Below are positions 1 to 11,190 of a stretch of 64,000 nucleotides of DNA, piece by piece. Numbering within the stretch: the first letter of the stretch is position 1; every line of letters starts with the position of its first letter. Origin of the DNA: Sycobia sp. Sy_11 (lineage: Eukaryota; Arthropoda; Insecta; Hymenoptera; Epichrysomallidae); contig JACCIC010000004.1 of NCBI GenBank assembly GCA_018907035.1, positions 1,369,001 through 1,433,000 of the forward strand, given 5' to 3'. A model generated the notes under the pieces. That model was not told the origin of the DNA and made no database searches. It saw nothing but the letters and a program-made list of their open reading frames with translations. The translations under genes and the position numbers were made by a program.

Positions 1-1010
1 AAGTCTACTGAACTATAATCTTTTGGTCTAACCATGCTGTTATCACAGGCCTCTACCTTTCATTTAGTGGAAGTGATTTATAAAACACGTACTCTGTATA
101 TTCTTGTTTGTATTTATTATTACATTCTTTATATTGTTCATATAGACTCGTATGCATGTATATCTAATTCTATTGAAAATTTTATTAAGCTAGCTTGTTA
201 ATATATTATTTATCGTTTCTACTTACCGTCTCATTGTTAATATTGTAGCTTTATGGAGTGTTGAATACTTGAATTAGTTCGTTCGTTATTAATTTAATAA
301 AAAATTCGATAAGATAGAACAATTTGTAAATAGTACATTTCTTACTGAGTACGGAAGAGCTTTATTTACTAAACAATAGGTTTGCGATCCGACGCGAAAC
401 TGAGGGTTGAAACAAAATTCGTAATGGTCTTTTTGTACTATATTAGGAGTATATTTTTCCTCATGAATACTGCGATCAAACGTACATTAAAATGAGGAAA
501 TAGTAAATTATGCAACCAGGGACACAAGTAGGCGCTGTAGGCACTGTCTGAACTTATCGCTCCAGCGAAGGACAGCGACAAGCAGACAGTATATGCTTGT
601 GTGATTTAGTCAATTGGTGTTACTACGTTCGTGTAATTGAGTATAGTAGGTACTGTAGGTACTGTCTGAAGATGTCTTAATTATTGAATATTTTATTTGA
701 GTTTTTTTATTAATCATCGGAAGAGCATAGTATCTGCAAGGTGAAGGCAAGATGTATAAATGAACCCTGATTAGTAAATTATTTATATACTGCTCAAAGG
801 TGTATTTAATATAATATAAATAATAAATATCGTTTCCATATTAATATTCTAAACTATTTCTTGCGTTTTTATTATTATTTTTGTAAATAGTTATATAATA
901 TATAAAAGAGTAACATTATTGAAGTGAAAAAATAGAATGGCTTACTAAATCTTAAACATAAAATTAATATGATTAAACATTTTTAAATATTTTTATTTAA
1001 TTAATTGTAG
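1..1010. other. AT-rich non-coding sequence, probably intron
   Basis: No exon or RNA gene could be supported here. It lies directly upstream of a probable internal exon, so it is likely intron of the same gene. One 18-base string (ctgtaggcactgtctgaa) at 535-552 recurs with one change at 653-670. The rest is low-complexity AT-rich sequence. Confidence 0.5.
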
Positions 1011-1293
1011 TGTTTCTAAATAAACATGTAAAACAGTATAAAATATATATTTATCATACAGCTGGCTTAGATGATCCGAGAAGATTAGATCGTACGAGGG
1101 AGACTTTTACAAATGAATACGAACAAGAACACCTGTTACGTGAAAAACATCGTATTGAGAATCAGAAAGATCCAATCAGAAAACTTGCAGAAACTTCTAC
1201 GAACATAACAAAAATCTTTACTATCATTGGTAGTTGCCTGGCGATAATAATATTACTGAGTATAGTTGCAAGTTTTTGCTTTATTATGTATAG
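1011..1293 (+). CDS. Internal exon of an unidentified single-pass membrane protein
   Basis: The open frame runs from the T-rich acceptor ending at 1010 to the donor gtaact at 1294. An alternative acceptor, after cataca-g, would start the exon at 1062. The peptide has a charged, helical juxtamembrane stretch (DDPRRLDRTRETF, then YEQEHLLREKHRIE), an NIT glycosylation-type sequon, and one strong hydrophobic segment (IFTIIGSCLAIIILLSIVAS) followed by the basic stop-transfer residues MYRR. This suggests a type I membrane protein with a short cytoplasmic tail encoded by the next two exons. The last codon is split by the intron and completed by the exon at 1423. Upstream exons with the ectodomain would lie outside the window. 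I do not recognise the family. Confidence 0.65.
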
Positions 1294-1422
1294 GTAACTC
1301 ACAAAGTATAATTTGATTTCTATAATATAAATTTTATGAATTTACTATGAAGTTATGGGTCAATGCAATATTAAAAAAGGGATTTATTTTTCCTTGTCTA
1401 ACCTACAAATTTTTTCTTTTAG

Positions 1423-1513
1423 ACGAAAGTATTTAAATCCACCACAAACATTAAATAGTGATAAATGCAGCAATCCAGATAGTTCTGGCTACATTGATGA
1501 TTCAACAATCCGA
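1423..1513 (+). CDS. Second exon of the membrane protein: cytoplasmic tail
   Basis: A strong acceptor (ttttttcttttag) precedes 1423 and a consensus donor (gtaagt) follows 1513. Joining to 1293 restores a split Arg codon and gives RKYLNPPQTLNSDKC and then SSGYIDDSTIR, a polar tail rich in Ser, Asn and Asp with tyrosines. The exon is 91 nt and ends in phase 0, matching the start of the exon at 6400. The intron between this exon and the previous one is only 129 bp, typical of insects. The function is unknown; the tail could carry phosphotyrosine or adaptor sites, which is inference only. Confidence 0.7.
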
Positions 1514-2379
1514 GTAAGTTAAAATATATCTCTTTCGTATTAAAAATATAGTGAAGGAAAACTCAAAACGTTCGCTCTATTCATAATCACAAGATTTGTT
1601 GTGAAATATATGCTGAATCTCTAAAGATGTGTCTTGTCTTTAACAATGACGCATGTAATAAATAATAAAAAAAATGAATTTTCAAAGAGAAAGTCAGTTT
1701 TATAGTTTTCATAAAATTACGCCATTTAACTACGAGATGCATAATAATGTGTCGCACATTAGCAGGAAATGTCTTAAAGGTTAAATTACATACACATTAA
1801 GTAAATTATATATGTGTATTTACATTGATGAAAGTAATGCATCCTGATAACAACTATATTTTCAATTTATTTTGATCCCATGTATAGTCAATATAAAGTT
1901 TAAATAAGTATTTAGACACTCATTGTAGCTAGTATTATTTAAATACAGATACATTCTGATCTTGATGATTGAAAAAGATTTGAAAAAGTGCATGAAAATA
2001 TCGACACACGCCTCAGAGATAGGTTTACCAAGACGTCTGAAAACTTATAAGCAGCTGTTCAATAATTTTCTTAACAAAAGGTAGAAAAATAAGATTTGAT
2101 ATGGATTATCATGCGGTTAAACAAATAAAAAGCACCCTCTTAATTATTTTACATTTTTAATACATACATTAACGTAATTATTATCTTCCTAGAGTCGATA
2201 TAATTCTAATTTTCAAGTTCTCATGTCAGCATTGCATTTCTTATAAGCAAAACCTTATACATCAACGAATTCTCCGGTTAAAGGCGATGAAGAAACCCAT
2301 CCGCCAATGAGAACTCTAATGGAGACAGCAGCAGTGTCACATTGGTTGATAAATCTTATCGTAGGAAATCGTGAGAATA

Positions 2380-2672
2380 CCGTGGTCCTCATATTCCTTA
2401 CGATAAACTTCTCTTTATGATTATTTAAAATTATTTTGTAGACTTTTACGATTTTTTCATCGGTAACAGTGTTTTTTGTACGTCCACTGCGTACATCATC
2501 TTCGATCGTTATTTCGCCTCGTTTAAATTTAGGAAATCACTTCAACCACTTCAACTGTTGATTTTCCTAGTGCAGAGTCTGAATAATGTCTTTTAAGCCA
2601 AACCTTCGCATCAACACTATTTTTTTACGAAAAAGCAATGTTTGATAAGACGCGAAATTCTTTTTTATCCAT
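2380..2672 (-). pseudogene. Mariner transposase fragment, N-terminal part
   Basis: Read on the - strand from the ATG at 2672-2670, the sequence gives MDKKEFRVLSNIAFS, then AKVWLKRHYSDSALGKST, then DDVRSGRTKNTVTDEKIVK. These correspond to the N-terminal helix-turn-helix region of mariner transposases and the linker up to the start of the second DNA-binding subdomain. In-frame stops and frameshifts interrupt it, and no catalytic D,D34D region follows in recognisable form. It is a decayed fragment inside the large intron of the membrane protein gene. Terminal inverted repeats were not identified. Confidence 0.75.
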
Positions 2673-3169
2673 TTTTTTTCACACTTACAAAAACTGATTT
2701 ACTCACAATGTTATATTTCTTGAACCAATTGTACGACAGCTGTCAAATTTATATATGTAGTTTTTGAAGGTTCATATCTATGTACCAGTCTACAAATTTT
2801 CAGTGCACCAGGTATAACCGTAAATCAAACTTTCAACATTGTCATCAATTCAAGAACTTCATTGTTAATTCTAAATTCAAGAATTACTGATAAATTATTT
2901 TCAAAATACATTTTTCCAAGCAATTTAGAAATTAAATCAGTGCTTATAGTACCTAAAAGTACACATGCTGTTACATTTCCACTTCATGAGAATTTGGAGG
3001 TCGTGCATTAATCAACCTTTTGATACTATTATGGAAATCTGCTTGCTTAATCAAACATAAGAATTAAAAAAATGTTAAAACAAATATAACCTATAAAAGT
3101 CAGAGTATTAATATGAAAGAATCTATTTTCATAATTCACCTGACAAATGCGAAAATACTAATTGGATTA

Positions 3170-4100
3170 AATAGGGTTGATACCCAGTCGGAAAAGCTTT
3201 AAAAGGAAAACGACGCAAGGAAATCTAAAGTTCGACTCGGCTATCGCCGTCAAGAGCAGCTCCATATGGACATGAAAGTAAAAATGCCTGTAAGTTCGAT
3301 AAATACCTATAACTTCGTTTTTTCTTTTTGATTCGACCATCCCACCCCCAAGATTGGCCGTATCTCCGTCGTCCACGGCTAATTAAGTTGATCACCACAG
3401 AACCACCACAACGTAATCGTCTCCAGGCTCTTGATCCAGACACACTTTCTTAGTGTCGGCCGGGCTTCCAGTCAGGACACGCGGACTTCTCTCTATTCGC
3501 CAGTGTTCGAGTAGAGGGAGAGGCTCTTTTTCTTCTCAAGGCTATTTTTGGATGAGTAATAAAAGCCTGGGCTACGGAAACGGAACACTCCTCGCATTCC
3601 AATCTGAACTAACCAGCCTCATCACAGCCGCGCCTCTCGGTCCAGGTAGCGAGAAGAGATTGGCGTTCGTACCTCTGCTCACCATGCGACATAACGCCTG
3701 ATTTTCCTGTCTTTTCACGTCGAGTACCTCCTCTCCGCCCCCACTCACTTTCACCCTGACGTCGAAATATTGGAGGTAAACCACGGATAACCGGTTCGGT
3801 ATGGATAAAAGGTGGCCCTCCAGGATATCCGGCATAGAGAGGTCATGGACCATCAAAGAGAATGGAGGTTCCCGCACACCCACGCTCACTTGTAACGGAC
3901 TTTTTCAAGGGCAGATAAGAAGAAGAACTTCCCCAGTGAACCGTCGTCCAGATCGGGCAACTGATCAGTATTCGCAACAGGAGCGCGAGTCGCCGTTGGG
4001 ACATTAAGAAGCTGAGGTCTCCTCCTTACAGACCCATGAGCAGACCGCCTTGAGCGGACCAATCCAATTGGTCTTTTTCAGGGCTATCAAACCGCTTAAA
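3170..4100. other. GC-richer island with unassigned - strand reading frames
   Basis: Base composition rises sharply against the AT-rich surroundings over about 0.9 kb. Overlapping - strand frames are open (3889-3572 and 3443-3225), with stretches such as MVHDLSMPDILEGHLL and YFDVRVKVSGGG. A donor-like gtgagt follows DVRVK in the - strand frame. The short run DVRVKVSGGG superficially recalls ribosomal protein S9/S16, but the flanks do not. It may be a transposon insertion or a diverged exon; no family could be named. Confidence 0.35.
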
Positions 4101-6399
4101 CGTATCTAACTATTTCATTTTTCCCCGGCTGATAGGCATCTATTCAATACGATTTCGAAGAAAATCTATACAAAATTAAGCCACTCATCTCAAATTTCAC
4201 ATTATGGTACTTTTTATCTACTTTTGTCTTCTGGATAATAGTTCAGAATTTTCTGCTAAATTTCCTATAAAAGTTATTCATTGAATCAACAATGAAGTGT
4301 ATCATGTATTATGTAAATATTAATAACTATGATAAAATTTTAAGGTTAACAACATTTGGCCATTCTGTTTTTTAAATACTACGATAATTAAAGAAGTATG
4401 GACATCATTTAAGCTATTATGTAAAAGAATTTGTATGTTGATGTCGCATTATTAGCTAATATAAAAAATAGATAATAAAAAATACTACTGGCTGATATGT
4501 GACCCAAATAGGTTTTAGTGAAACTTGTTAAATATAACATAAGAGAAATTATTGGCTAGAAAAGATGTTCCTAATGTGAGCTTGATCCAAATTTACATTA
4601 AAGAATTCTGACGTAAAAGAATGCTTACCCCTCGATTTTTGAGAAAATTTCTCAAGTGAAGATTTAGAAACTTAATTACCTGATATATCAGCCAAAAAGT
4701 CCGTGGTAATATAATTGCACAGGACAATGACGATTTTTCAGTGGACATCAACGACATACCTTATAATACGGTAATCTATACCTTATAAGACATACCTTAT
4801 CTCTCTGTGGCAGTACTTTGGCAAGCTAGGACATTGGACATCAGAACGCGAACCAAAGCAATACAACTTTCATTAACAGTAGGGAGAATACTGGTAAATA
4901 TGGCAAAGACAATAGATGAGCAGTCTCTTGTGCATTAAAATCGGCATTTTTAAGAAAGGCATTTATCACTACTCTGCTGCATTTATTACTAAGTGATCAT
5001 GTCCCGACGAGACACAGCAGCAGGGTAGAATCCATATTATAAATATAATTGATTCCCTCAATATCATTCCATAACACTAATAACATTATTCTATAATTTA
5101 TTTTGGTCTCTTATGTACTTATTTCGCTTCAAAAGCAGCTGATGACCGATTCACCGCTTCTCTAGCTGGAAAGGTTGATTTGTGACCATATCTTACACAG
5201 CTGAAAACTATGCGATCAAATATTTATGAATCTTATTCACGACTAGTACAGGAGTACAAAAATCGATTTGAGACACGTGGTTTTCACCTAGTAACGTGTT
5301 AACTTCATCTAATTAGTTCTGTATCATATTATAGAGTTGAAAGAACAGTGTTCTCTGTGGAATTTGCATGTTTCTAGTTAATTAAAACGTTGTTAAAGTG
5401 ATCGCGCTATTATTTCCAGTCTGAATATAAATATTATATTATTATTATCATTCGAAAGATTATTTTTTTGTCACACTTAAATAGTGAGAATTCTCTAGTG
5501 TTCACGCATAAGGATTTAGTGGATTATATACTGCCGGAAGCTGTAGTCTGTATGGAGCTTTTCATTCCAAATTATCGCTAAGATCAACATTATTAGAGTA
5601 TCTAGTTCGACTATAAACAGATATATGTAAAAGTATAAGACATAGAATAGACTAGTATTTGTTCTAATCTTACTTTGATTTAAGATAAAATTGCGACGAA
5701 GGAGAGTAATTATTTGCATTAAGATAAATGCACAGTTGTCATAATGAGAAAATCGTACGAATTTTATTGATATTAACGTGAAAAATATAAATATTGTTAG
5801 AAAATATTAATAGTGTAGGTTTTACATGAGTTTAAGATTAGCGTTAAAATGGACATGAGCGATACTTAAGAAAATCAAGATCATTCATATATCTGATTTT
5901 TATTCAATTTTTATTTATTCTGTTTTAGCAGAAAACAAATTAAAAAACAATCCGACGATACTGATTATAGGCCGTGGCTATTGATGTTAATATAGACCGT
6001 TATTACGTATTAAAAATTGTCAGTTCATCGAATCTAAAGGTTAAAAGAATACAAAAAGTTAGAGTAAGAGAAGGGGTGTTCAAATTAAGAGAAAGGTTAA
6101 TAGATATGAAAAACTCAACATTTGTTTTTTCGAATGTAAGCTCTAACCTTCTGAGTAATTTGGGGATTTTCCACAATTGTATACTATTAACTTTAATGAA
6201 AGATAATGATGTAACCATACTGTTAATTTAGTAACATTGCCTTGCATATAATTGTTTTTCAAATCTGTATGAAGTTTGATTCACATCCTGCACATTTCAT
6301 ATGTTTTTAGTTAGTATCTGATAGAAATATGACAAATATCATTTTACTTAAAAGCGAATACTTTAAATATTTTCTCTTATATTTTGTTTAATTTTTCAG
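4101..6399. other. Rest of the large intron; faint coding-like remnants
   Basis: Mostly AT-rich intron. Two + strand stretches look like decayed coding sequence: about 4699-4870 (reads NIIAQDNDDFSVDINDIPY, later YLSLWQYFGKLGHWTSERE) and about 5131-5290 (reads ADDRFTASLAGKVDL, later RLVQEYKNRFETRGFHL), both broken by stops. They may derive from one old insertion. No family was recognised. The short frames near 5516-5719 and 5974-6231 have no supporting features. Confidence 0.25.
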
Positions 6400-6510
6400 G
6401 AAAATTCAGAGGAAATGTACAGCTTAGATAACGATTCATTCTTAAACTCACTAGAAGCGATGACGATACAAAACTACTGGACTGACAGCGTTAAACATAC
6501 AAAGCTATGA
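6400..6510 (+). CDS. Last coding exon of the membrane protein, with stop codon
   Basis: The acceptor tttttcag ends at 6399. The exon reads in phase 0 for 36 codons (ENSEEMYSLDNDSF, then LEAMTIQNYWTDSVKHTKL) and stops with TGA at 6508-6510. Phase agrees with the exon ending at 1513, leaving a 4.9 kb intron that has collected a mariner fragment and a GC-rich island. An AATAAA lies about 30 bp after the stop, supporting this as the 3' end of the gene. The acidic, aromatic C-terminal tail was not matched to a family. Confidence 0.65.
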   Translation, partial: ENSEEMYSLDNDSFLNSLEAMTIQNYWTDSVKHTKL

Positions 6511-6539
6511 CAATTATGCAAATTTCCTATCAACAAAAA

Positions 6540-6545
6540 AATAAA
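6540..6545 (+). terminator. Polyadenylation signal AATAAA
   Basis: Canonical AATAAA 29 bp after the stop codon of the membrane protein gene. The 3' UTR would be very short if it is used. AATAAA is common by chance in AT-rich DNA, so support comes mainly from position. Confidence 0.45.
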
Positions 6546-7780
6546 GTTCACATTGGTAATTGTCAATGATATTCGCTTTTACATACATAAATATCCATAA
6601 ATAGGTGAGTGTGCGGGAAAAAAAAGACTCAATTACAGTATATTTTTTCAAGAAAAGTAACGATCCTGGTGATCGATAATTGATTTTGTAGTCTATTTCC
6701 ATACTCATGTATATAAAAGTAAGTCCAATAATGTTATACGTACTATTTATAAACTTAGAAAAAATGAAGCACGCTGCTCGATCAATTGAACAGATTAAGG
6801 AGCGAATACATGTAGCAGCAAAAAAGACCTTTTTAGATATTTTCCAGGTGGATTAAAATAATTACTTTTAAAATTTTTAAACTTTTTTACTTATATTTTC
6901 AACTAAGAAAAAATGTTTAACTTAAAACAAGTAAAAAGAATCTTACTATAGTTACTTATAAGTAATTTATTTAGCGGCATTTAGTCTTATATTTTTTTAT
7001 AGCAAAAGTTTTAATTTTTTTCAGCATAGTTCCTTTTATAACTTCATAGGTTTATTTTAGTGATATAAGAGCTGTATTTTACCTTTTAAAATAATTTTCA
7101 TCAAATTCATCAAAATTCTTATTTATCGCAGAAATGATCTCTCCGTCTGATGTAAATGTTTTATCTGAGAAACCAGTTGAATAAAGAAATATATCGTAGT
7201 GTACATTTAATAAAAATAGTTCTCGTAGTCGTATTTTCACGTATTACTGCATTCAGTAGTAGTAAAACATTTTGTTCACTGTTGATAAACGAATTTCTTC
7301 ATTCTTGCATCCCACTTATTCAACTATGAGGCACTATTCTCTCATATAAAAGTTTTTGGTTCTGTGATTAATTGATTAATATTTCATTGACAAAAATAGC
7401 TTTCTAGTTTTCGTTTTTTTCATTGATTAAAACTTCTTTTTGTCTATCTTCGTCAATTTTCTAATATATTTATGAATTGAAAATTTTATTAAATTTTATA
7501 TTAAAGAACAAAAAGACATTTCGTCTAATAATGAAATCTTATTTTTGCAAAATTTTCAAAAAATAATAAGGAGACATTTTAAGATTATAAAATGAAGATT
7601 ATAAAAATTAAGTATTGATATTATAAAATGAAGTATTTTAATTCAGTATTTATACAATGAAATTAAGTATTTTATATCTAAAATATCTTTAAGGATTTTT
7701 CTGTTTTAAATAATATTTAAGATTATGATTTAATAGAAGAAAAATTATTTGATCACAAAAGTGATATATATTACTTATGA
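6546..7780. other. AT-rich intergenic sequence
   Basis: No gene, RNA or clear transposon was seen. Composition is strongly AT-biased, with short repeated words such as aagattataaaatgaag near 7580-7660. Confidence 0.5.
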
Positions 7781-8440
7781 TACAACGTAGTGCTGAATGA
7801 GCCGTATATGCGTACAGTCTAGCTGTAGGCTGTACAGGTAATGTCGGCACGCGGGTGCACATAATCGCGGCCGAACCGATCATTGGATTGCGTCCCTGAC
7901 ATGCCTTTTCGCGTTCGACTCGCTTCGTTCTCGTATTTCCGTACAAAGTTCCTTTTGTACTTCTCTAACTCTATAACGGCTAGGCCGCTAGGCGGAGCTC
8001 CCCGAGAGGTAGGCTATCTAGTAGCCTCATAACAGCTTCTAGCTGCTCGGACACTTGCCAGAGCGGCATATCCGTGGGCTCTTTCACCTGAAAAACGAAC
8101 CAGTTTCTTTTGGTTAGTAGGAGACACACTTTGCCGCCAATTCACCGAGTCGCGCGGGCTGACCGAGCCCAAAAATATTCCGCAATATATTCGGACGGTA
8201 CTTCGTTTTTCGCTCGCCATCGCGCAATTGCAGGATTATGTATTTACCCGTGCTGTTGAATCTCACAGTGCTCTGCTCTGCGTTGTCTGCAGATCTACCT
8301 GACTCTGGTTGCTGCTTAGTGCATTTGAGAATACCTTGTGGACGTAATAGCGGTTCTTCAGCTTCGTCACTGTCACATACTTCGCCTGAATAGCAGTCTA
8401 TTACCAAGTGATAGCTGTCTCGCGATTGCTCGTGGTTATG
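7780..8440 (-). mobile_element. Probable 3' end/LTR region of the decayed Ty3/Gypsy element
   Basis: GC-rich sequence directly downstream, on the - strand, of the Gypsy integrase remnant. A - strand frame at 8407-8114 (starts MVIDCYSGEVCDSDEAEEP) is open and may be the tail of the polyprotein running into LTR sequence; a further frame runs 8220-8014. LTR boundaries and a second LTR copy were not found, so the assignment rests on position and composition. Confidence 0.4.
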
Positions 8441-8960
8441 CGTCGGATCGTACTCGACTTGAAGTACTCGTCATCGTCGGCCTCGTATTCTATCTCGTCA
8501 TTGAGGTAGTGTGCTAGTTTGACGCGCTCTACTGTGCGCATGGTTTTACCATTCGGATGGCGTTCGATTACACTGTCCGGTCCTCAGTATGGGCGGCAGA
8601 GCGTCAGGCGGTTCGGACTGGTTTGTAGGAAGACGTGTGTACATTTGTTCATTTCTTTTTATATGAACGGCTTCCTTGCGCACTTGTGATCTACCCTTGC
8701 GGATTGCACGTGGTGTATCTGTTCTTTTAGATTGCGTAAAAATGCGCTGTCATCGGGCTCGACGCTTTCATCGAGGTAGAATGCCCTGGGTAATTTTAGA
8801 GTCGTGCCATATAAGTACTCGGCCGGGCTTACTCCTCACTCGGAGCGCATGCGTGTGCGAAGGCCTAGGAGTACTATCGGCAGTACTCTCGGCCAGTCCG
8901 GGTTGTCCCCTTGACAGTCTGAAGGCATTCGAAAGGCGTGTCGACGAACTCAGGACCGAT
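8440..8960 (-). pseudogene. Ty3/Gypsy integrase C-terminal remnant
   Basis: On the - strand, reading from high to low coordinates, broken frames give GDNPDWPRVLPIVLLGLRTR (about 8918-8850), then SPAEYLYGTTLKLPRAFYL (about 8836-8770), then HPNGKTMRTVERVKLAHYL (about 8570-8500). These match the C-terminal half of insect Ty3/Gypsy integrases: the conserved tail after the catalytic core and the short beta-barrel region that ends RLKLAHLL in many elements. At least one stop codon (after RMRSE) and several frame changes show it is dead. It lies in a GC-rich block unlike the host DNA and is followed on its 3' side by LTR-like sequence. Confidence 0.8.
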
Positions 8961-9125
8961 TATTACTCAGGCGTGATTAAGGAATCTACTGGGTCCGCGT
9001 CGTCGGCAATGCAAAATATTTGTAGCATCCTTCGAAGGACTGAAACCAGCCTTCACAGTCTGTTGTTCTGAACCGCGGAAAACGGAAATCGAGTGGTAGC
9101 GTGTTCGGTTGCACTAGATTGACAA

Positions 9126-9626
9126 TCACTGGCGGATGATGTTCACCCATGGTGCTTGATCCGGTATCACCACATGCTCGACCCCGCGTTCGCGCTCTAT
9201 CCGCTCGCTCTGGCGGTCTGTGTCGCGTAAAGTAATCTCTCCAATACGATCATTCATGTCGGATACTTTTCTGTAGAGCGAACCTTCCATCTTATCGAAA
9301 CACCAATGCACCTGCTTGCAGAGATCCAACAGTTCACGCAGCTCCGGCGGGCCGCAACCGTGATTCGTGGCGTCTTTTGTCGGCAAATGAATCATCGCAA
9401 TAACCGGGGACGCGCTGTTTACGGTGTAGATAGTACTGCTACGCATTCTACTCGCTTTGTGAATCTGGTTTGATTCGGCTGGATCGTTCTTCTTGGCGGT
9501 TTGACAGATTTCACTGTTATCTAGTGTGCGCATAGAGCCCGGCTTACAGTGCCGCAAGGTATGCGTAGATACCCGCAGTAGTTTTGCCGGGATAGAGCAG
9601 CTTCCCTGCCTACCGAAAGTATGCAC
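9126..9626 (-). other. 166-codon open frame of unknown origin in the transposon block
   Basis: This is the longest open frame in the 7.8-11.2 kb block, read on the - strand from the ATG at 9626. The predicted protein contains GCGPPELRELLDLCKQVHW and then a charged helical segment ending DRQSERIERERGVEHVVIP. It has no recognisable reverse transcriptase, protease, integrase or zinc-knuckle motif. It sits between the Copia remnant and the Gypsy integrase remnant, in the same orientation as both. It may be a little-conserved gag or spacer segment of one of them, or a separate insertion. GC content is clearly above the genomic background. Confidence 0.3.
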
Positions 9627-9999
9627 GTTCTATCGGCTAAGGGATGAAGCTATGTTTCTTTCTGTTTTCAAGATACTCGAGTTGCCTTGCGTTTCTTCGT
9701 TGTAAGAATACGGAAAGCGTCGACACTCGTCTTGTCTGCGTAAAGCGATGCAGGCGGTTACAGCCCCCGCAATGCGGGTCTCATCAGTGCGGCCGGTGCG
9801 ATGGCAGGGGCGTGCCTACGGGCACGGGGGCCTATTTTACAGACGCGGGACTCCACAGCTAGACGATGCCAACCGGTTCAAGAACACGATTCCATCTGCA
9901 TTCCAGTAACCTGGATGATCTCCATCAGGCGCGTATTCTTATTTCTTATTAATGATCGTTGAAGTTTCCACAATTTACTGTCCTTATTACTGGAACTTA

Positions 10000-11190
10000 C
10001 TACCTCCAGCTGGCTGCTTTAAATTCCAATCGAAATAATTGACGATAGATCAACAAGCCCTAACAAGAGGTAATCTAAGACACTGGTGACTATGTCATAT
10101 ACGTTTATTTCATATACATTTCTATCCTTTAATCCTCTGATCACTAACCTAGCTTTATATCTGACTGAGCCACTACTATCAGTTTTAGTTTTAAACACTC
10201 ACCTTGAATCTAATATGTTTGGTTCGTTAATGCAATTTAAAACTTCATTTTTATCAATGCTCATGAAGACTTCCTTTTTAACCTACGCGCCTATTTCTCT
10301 TTCTATAACCTTCTGCCAACCCTGACTGTGAATTGATCGAACTGCATTTCTATAGCTCACTGGATCTCTTTTGATCGAAGCTATTAATATAAACCTAGCA
10401 TCTTCGCTAATTGAAGTGACATGTGTGTCATTCAAGTACGTGACATTTACTCCTGATCTCATTTTCTTAGGCCTGCCGCGGCTCTGTTTCGGCAAAGATA
10501 TTAAATCATCGTCATCTAAATCTATCTGTTCAATATCGTTCTTTTCGAATACGATCGTATTATTTTCTCGATCAAATAAGTCTCCGTAAAATATGTGTTC
10601 TAGCGAACTAAGACGCCTAGGTTCGTACATATTCGTATCTTCAAGAACTAACAATTTGTATCCTGTAAATGTATAATCTACTACAATATTGTGATTCCCC
10701 TGCAAACTGAATTTGTGATCCAAGTTTTTTAACGATTGGAAGTAACCTACGCTACCGATAGGGCGCAATTGATTTAAGTCTAAGCTAAATGTACTCCTTA
10801 ATGTTGTCAAGGGTCTTTTCATATCTACGGCTTTTTGTGGACTTCTATTATACGCATATACTGGAGCTTCAACTTCTAAATCCCAATTGCACAAAGACAA
10901 ACCTGAATCGCACATCATCGCTTGAATTTTCGATTCTAACGTCCTATTAAACCTTTTAGCTACTCCATTATGTTCCGGTATGTCTGAACAAGCTAATTAC
11001 AGTTAACCTTCTAATTCTACTAATTTCGCGATCCGTTATTTACAGGTAAATTCTCTTCCCTGATCTGTTCTTAAGCAGCAGAATTTTTCATCTGATCCTA
11101 TCGCATTTCTATGTTTTCTAACGCATGCTTCTATGCAGTTGCCTGTTTCTGAAACTCTAATCTTACCTGGTTACTTACATTCAGATGCGC
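10000..11190 (-). pseudogene. Ty1/Copia polyprotein remnant: integrase to reverse transcriptase
   Basis: On the - strand from about 11170, integrase core pieces read SETGNCIEACVRKHRNAIG, then LRTDQGREFTC (second catalytic Asp context), then PEHNGVAKRFNRTLESK (catalytic Glu context, P-E-x-N-G-V). The frame then continues as YAYNRSPQKAVDMKRP, a long charged linker (DDDDLISLPKQSRGRPKK), and DPVSYRNAVRSIHSQGWQKV, the start of Copia-type reverse transcriptase (10918-10283 is fully open). After a stop it goes on as VFKTKTDSSGSVRYKARLV and IRGLKDRNVY. A stop and a frame break separate the two catalytic parts of the integrase. Order and spacing agree with Ty1/Copia (integrase before reverse transcriptase). 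LTRs were not located. Confidence 0.85.

Noticed and set aside
3572..3889. Similarity of DVRVKVSGGG to ribosomal protein S9/S16
   Set aside because: Only about ten residues agree; sequence on both sides does not follow the ribosomal family.
8676..9071. 131-codon + strand frame
   Set aside because: It is the complement of the Gypsy integrase remnant, which has clear homology on the - strand.
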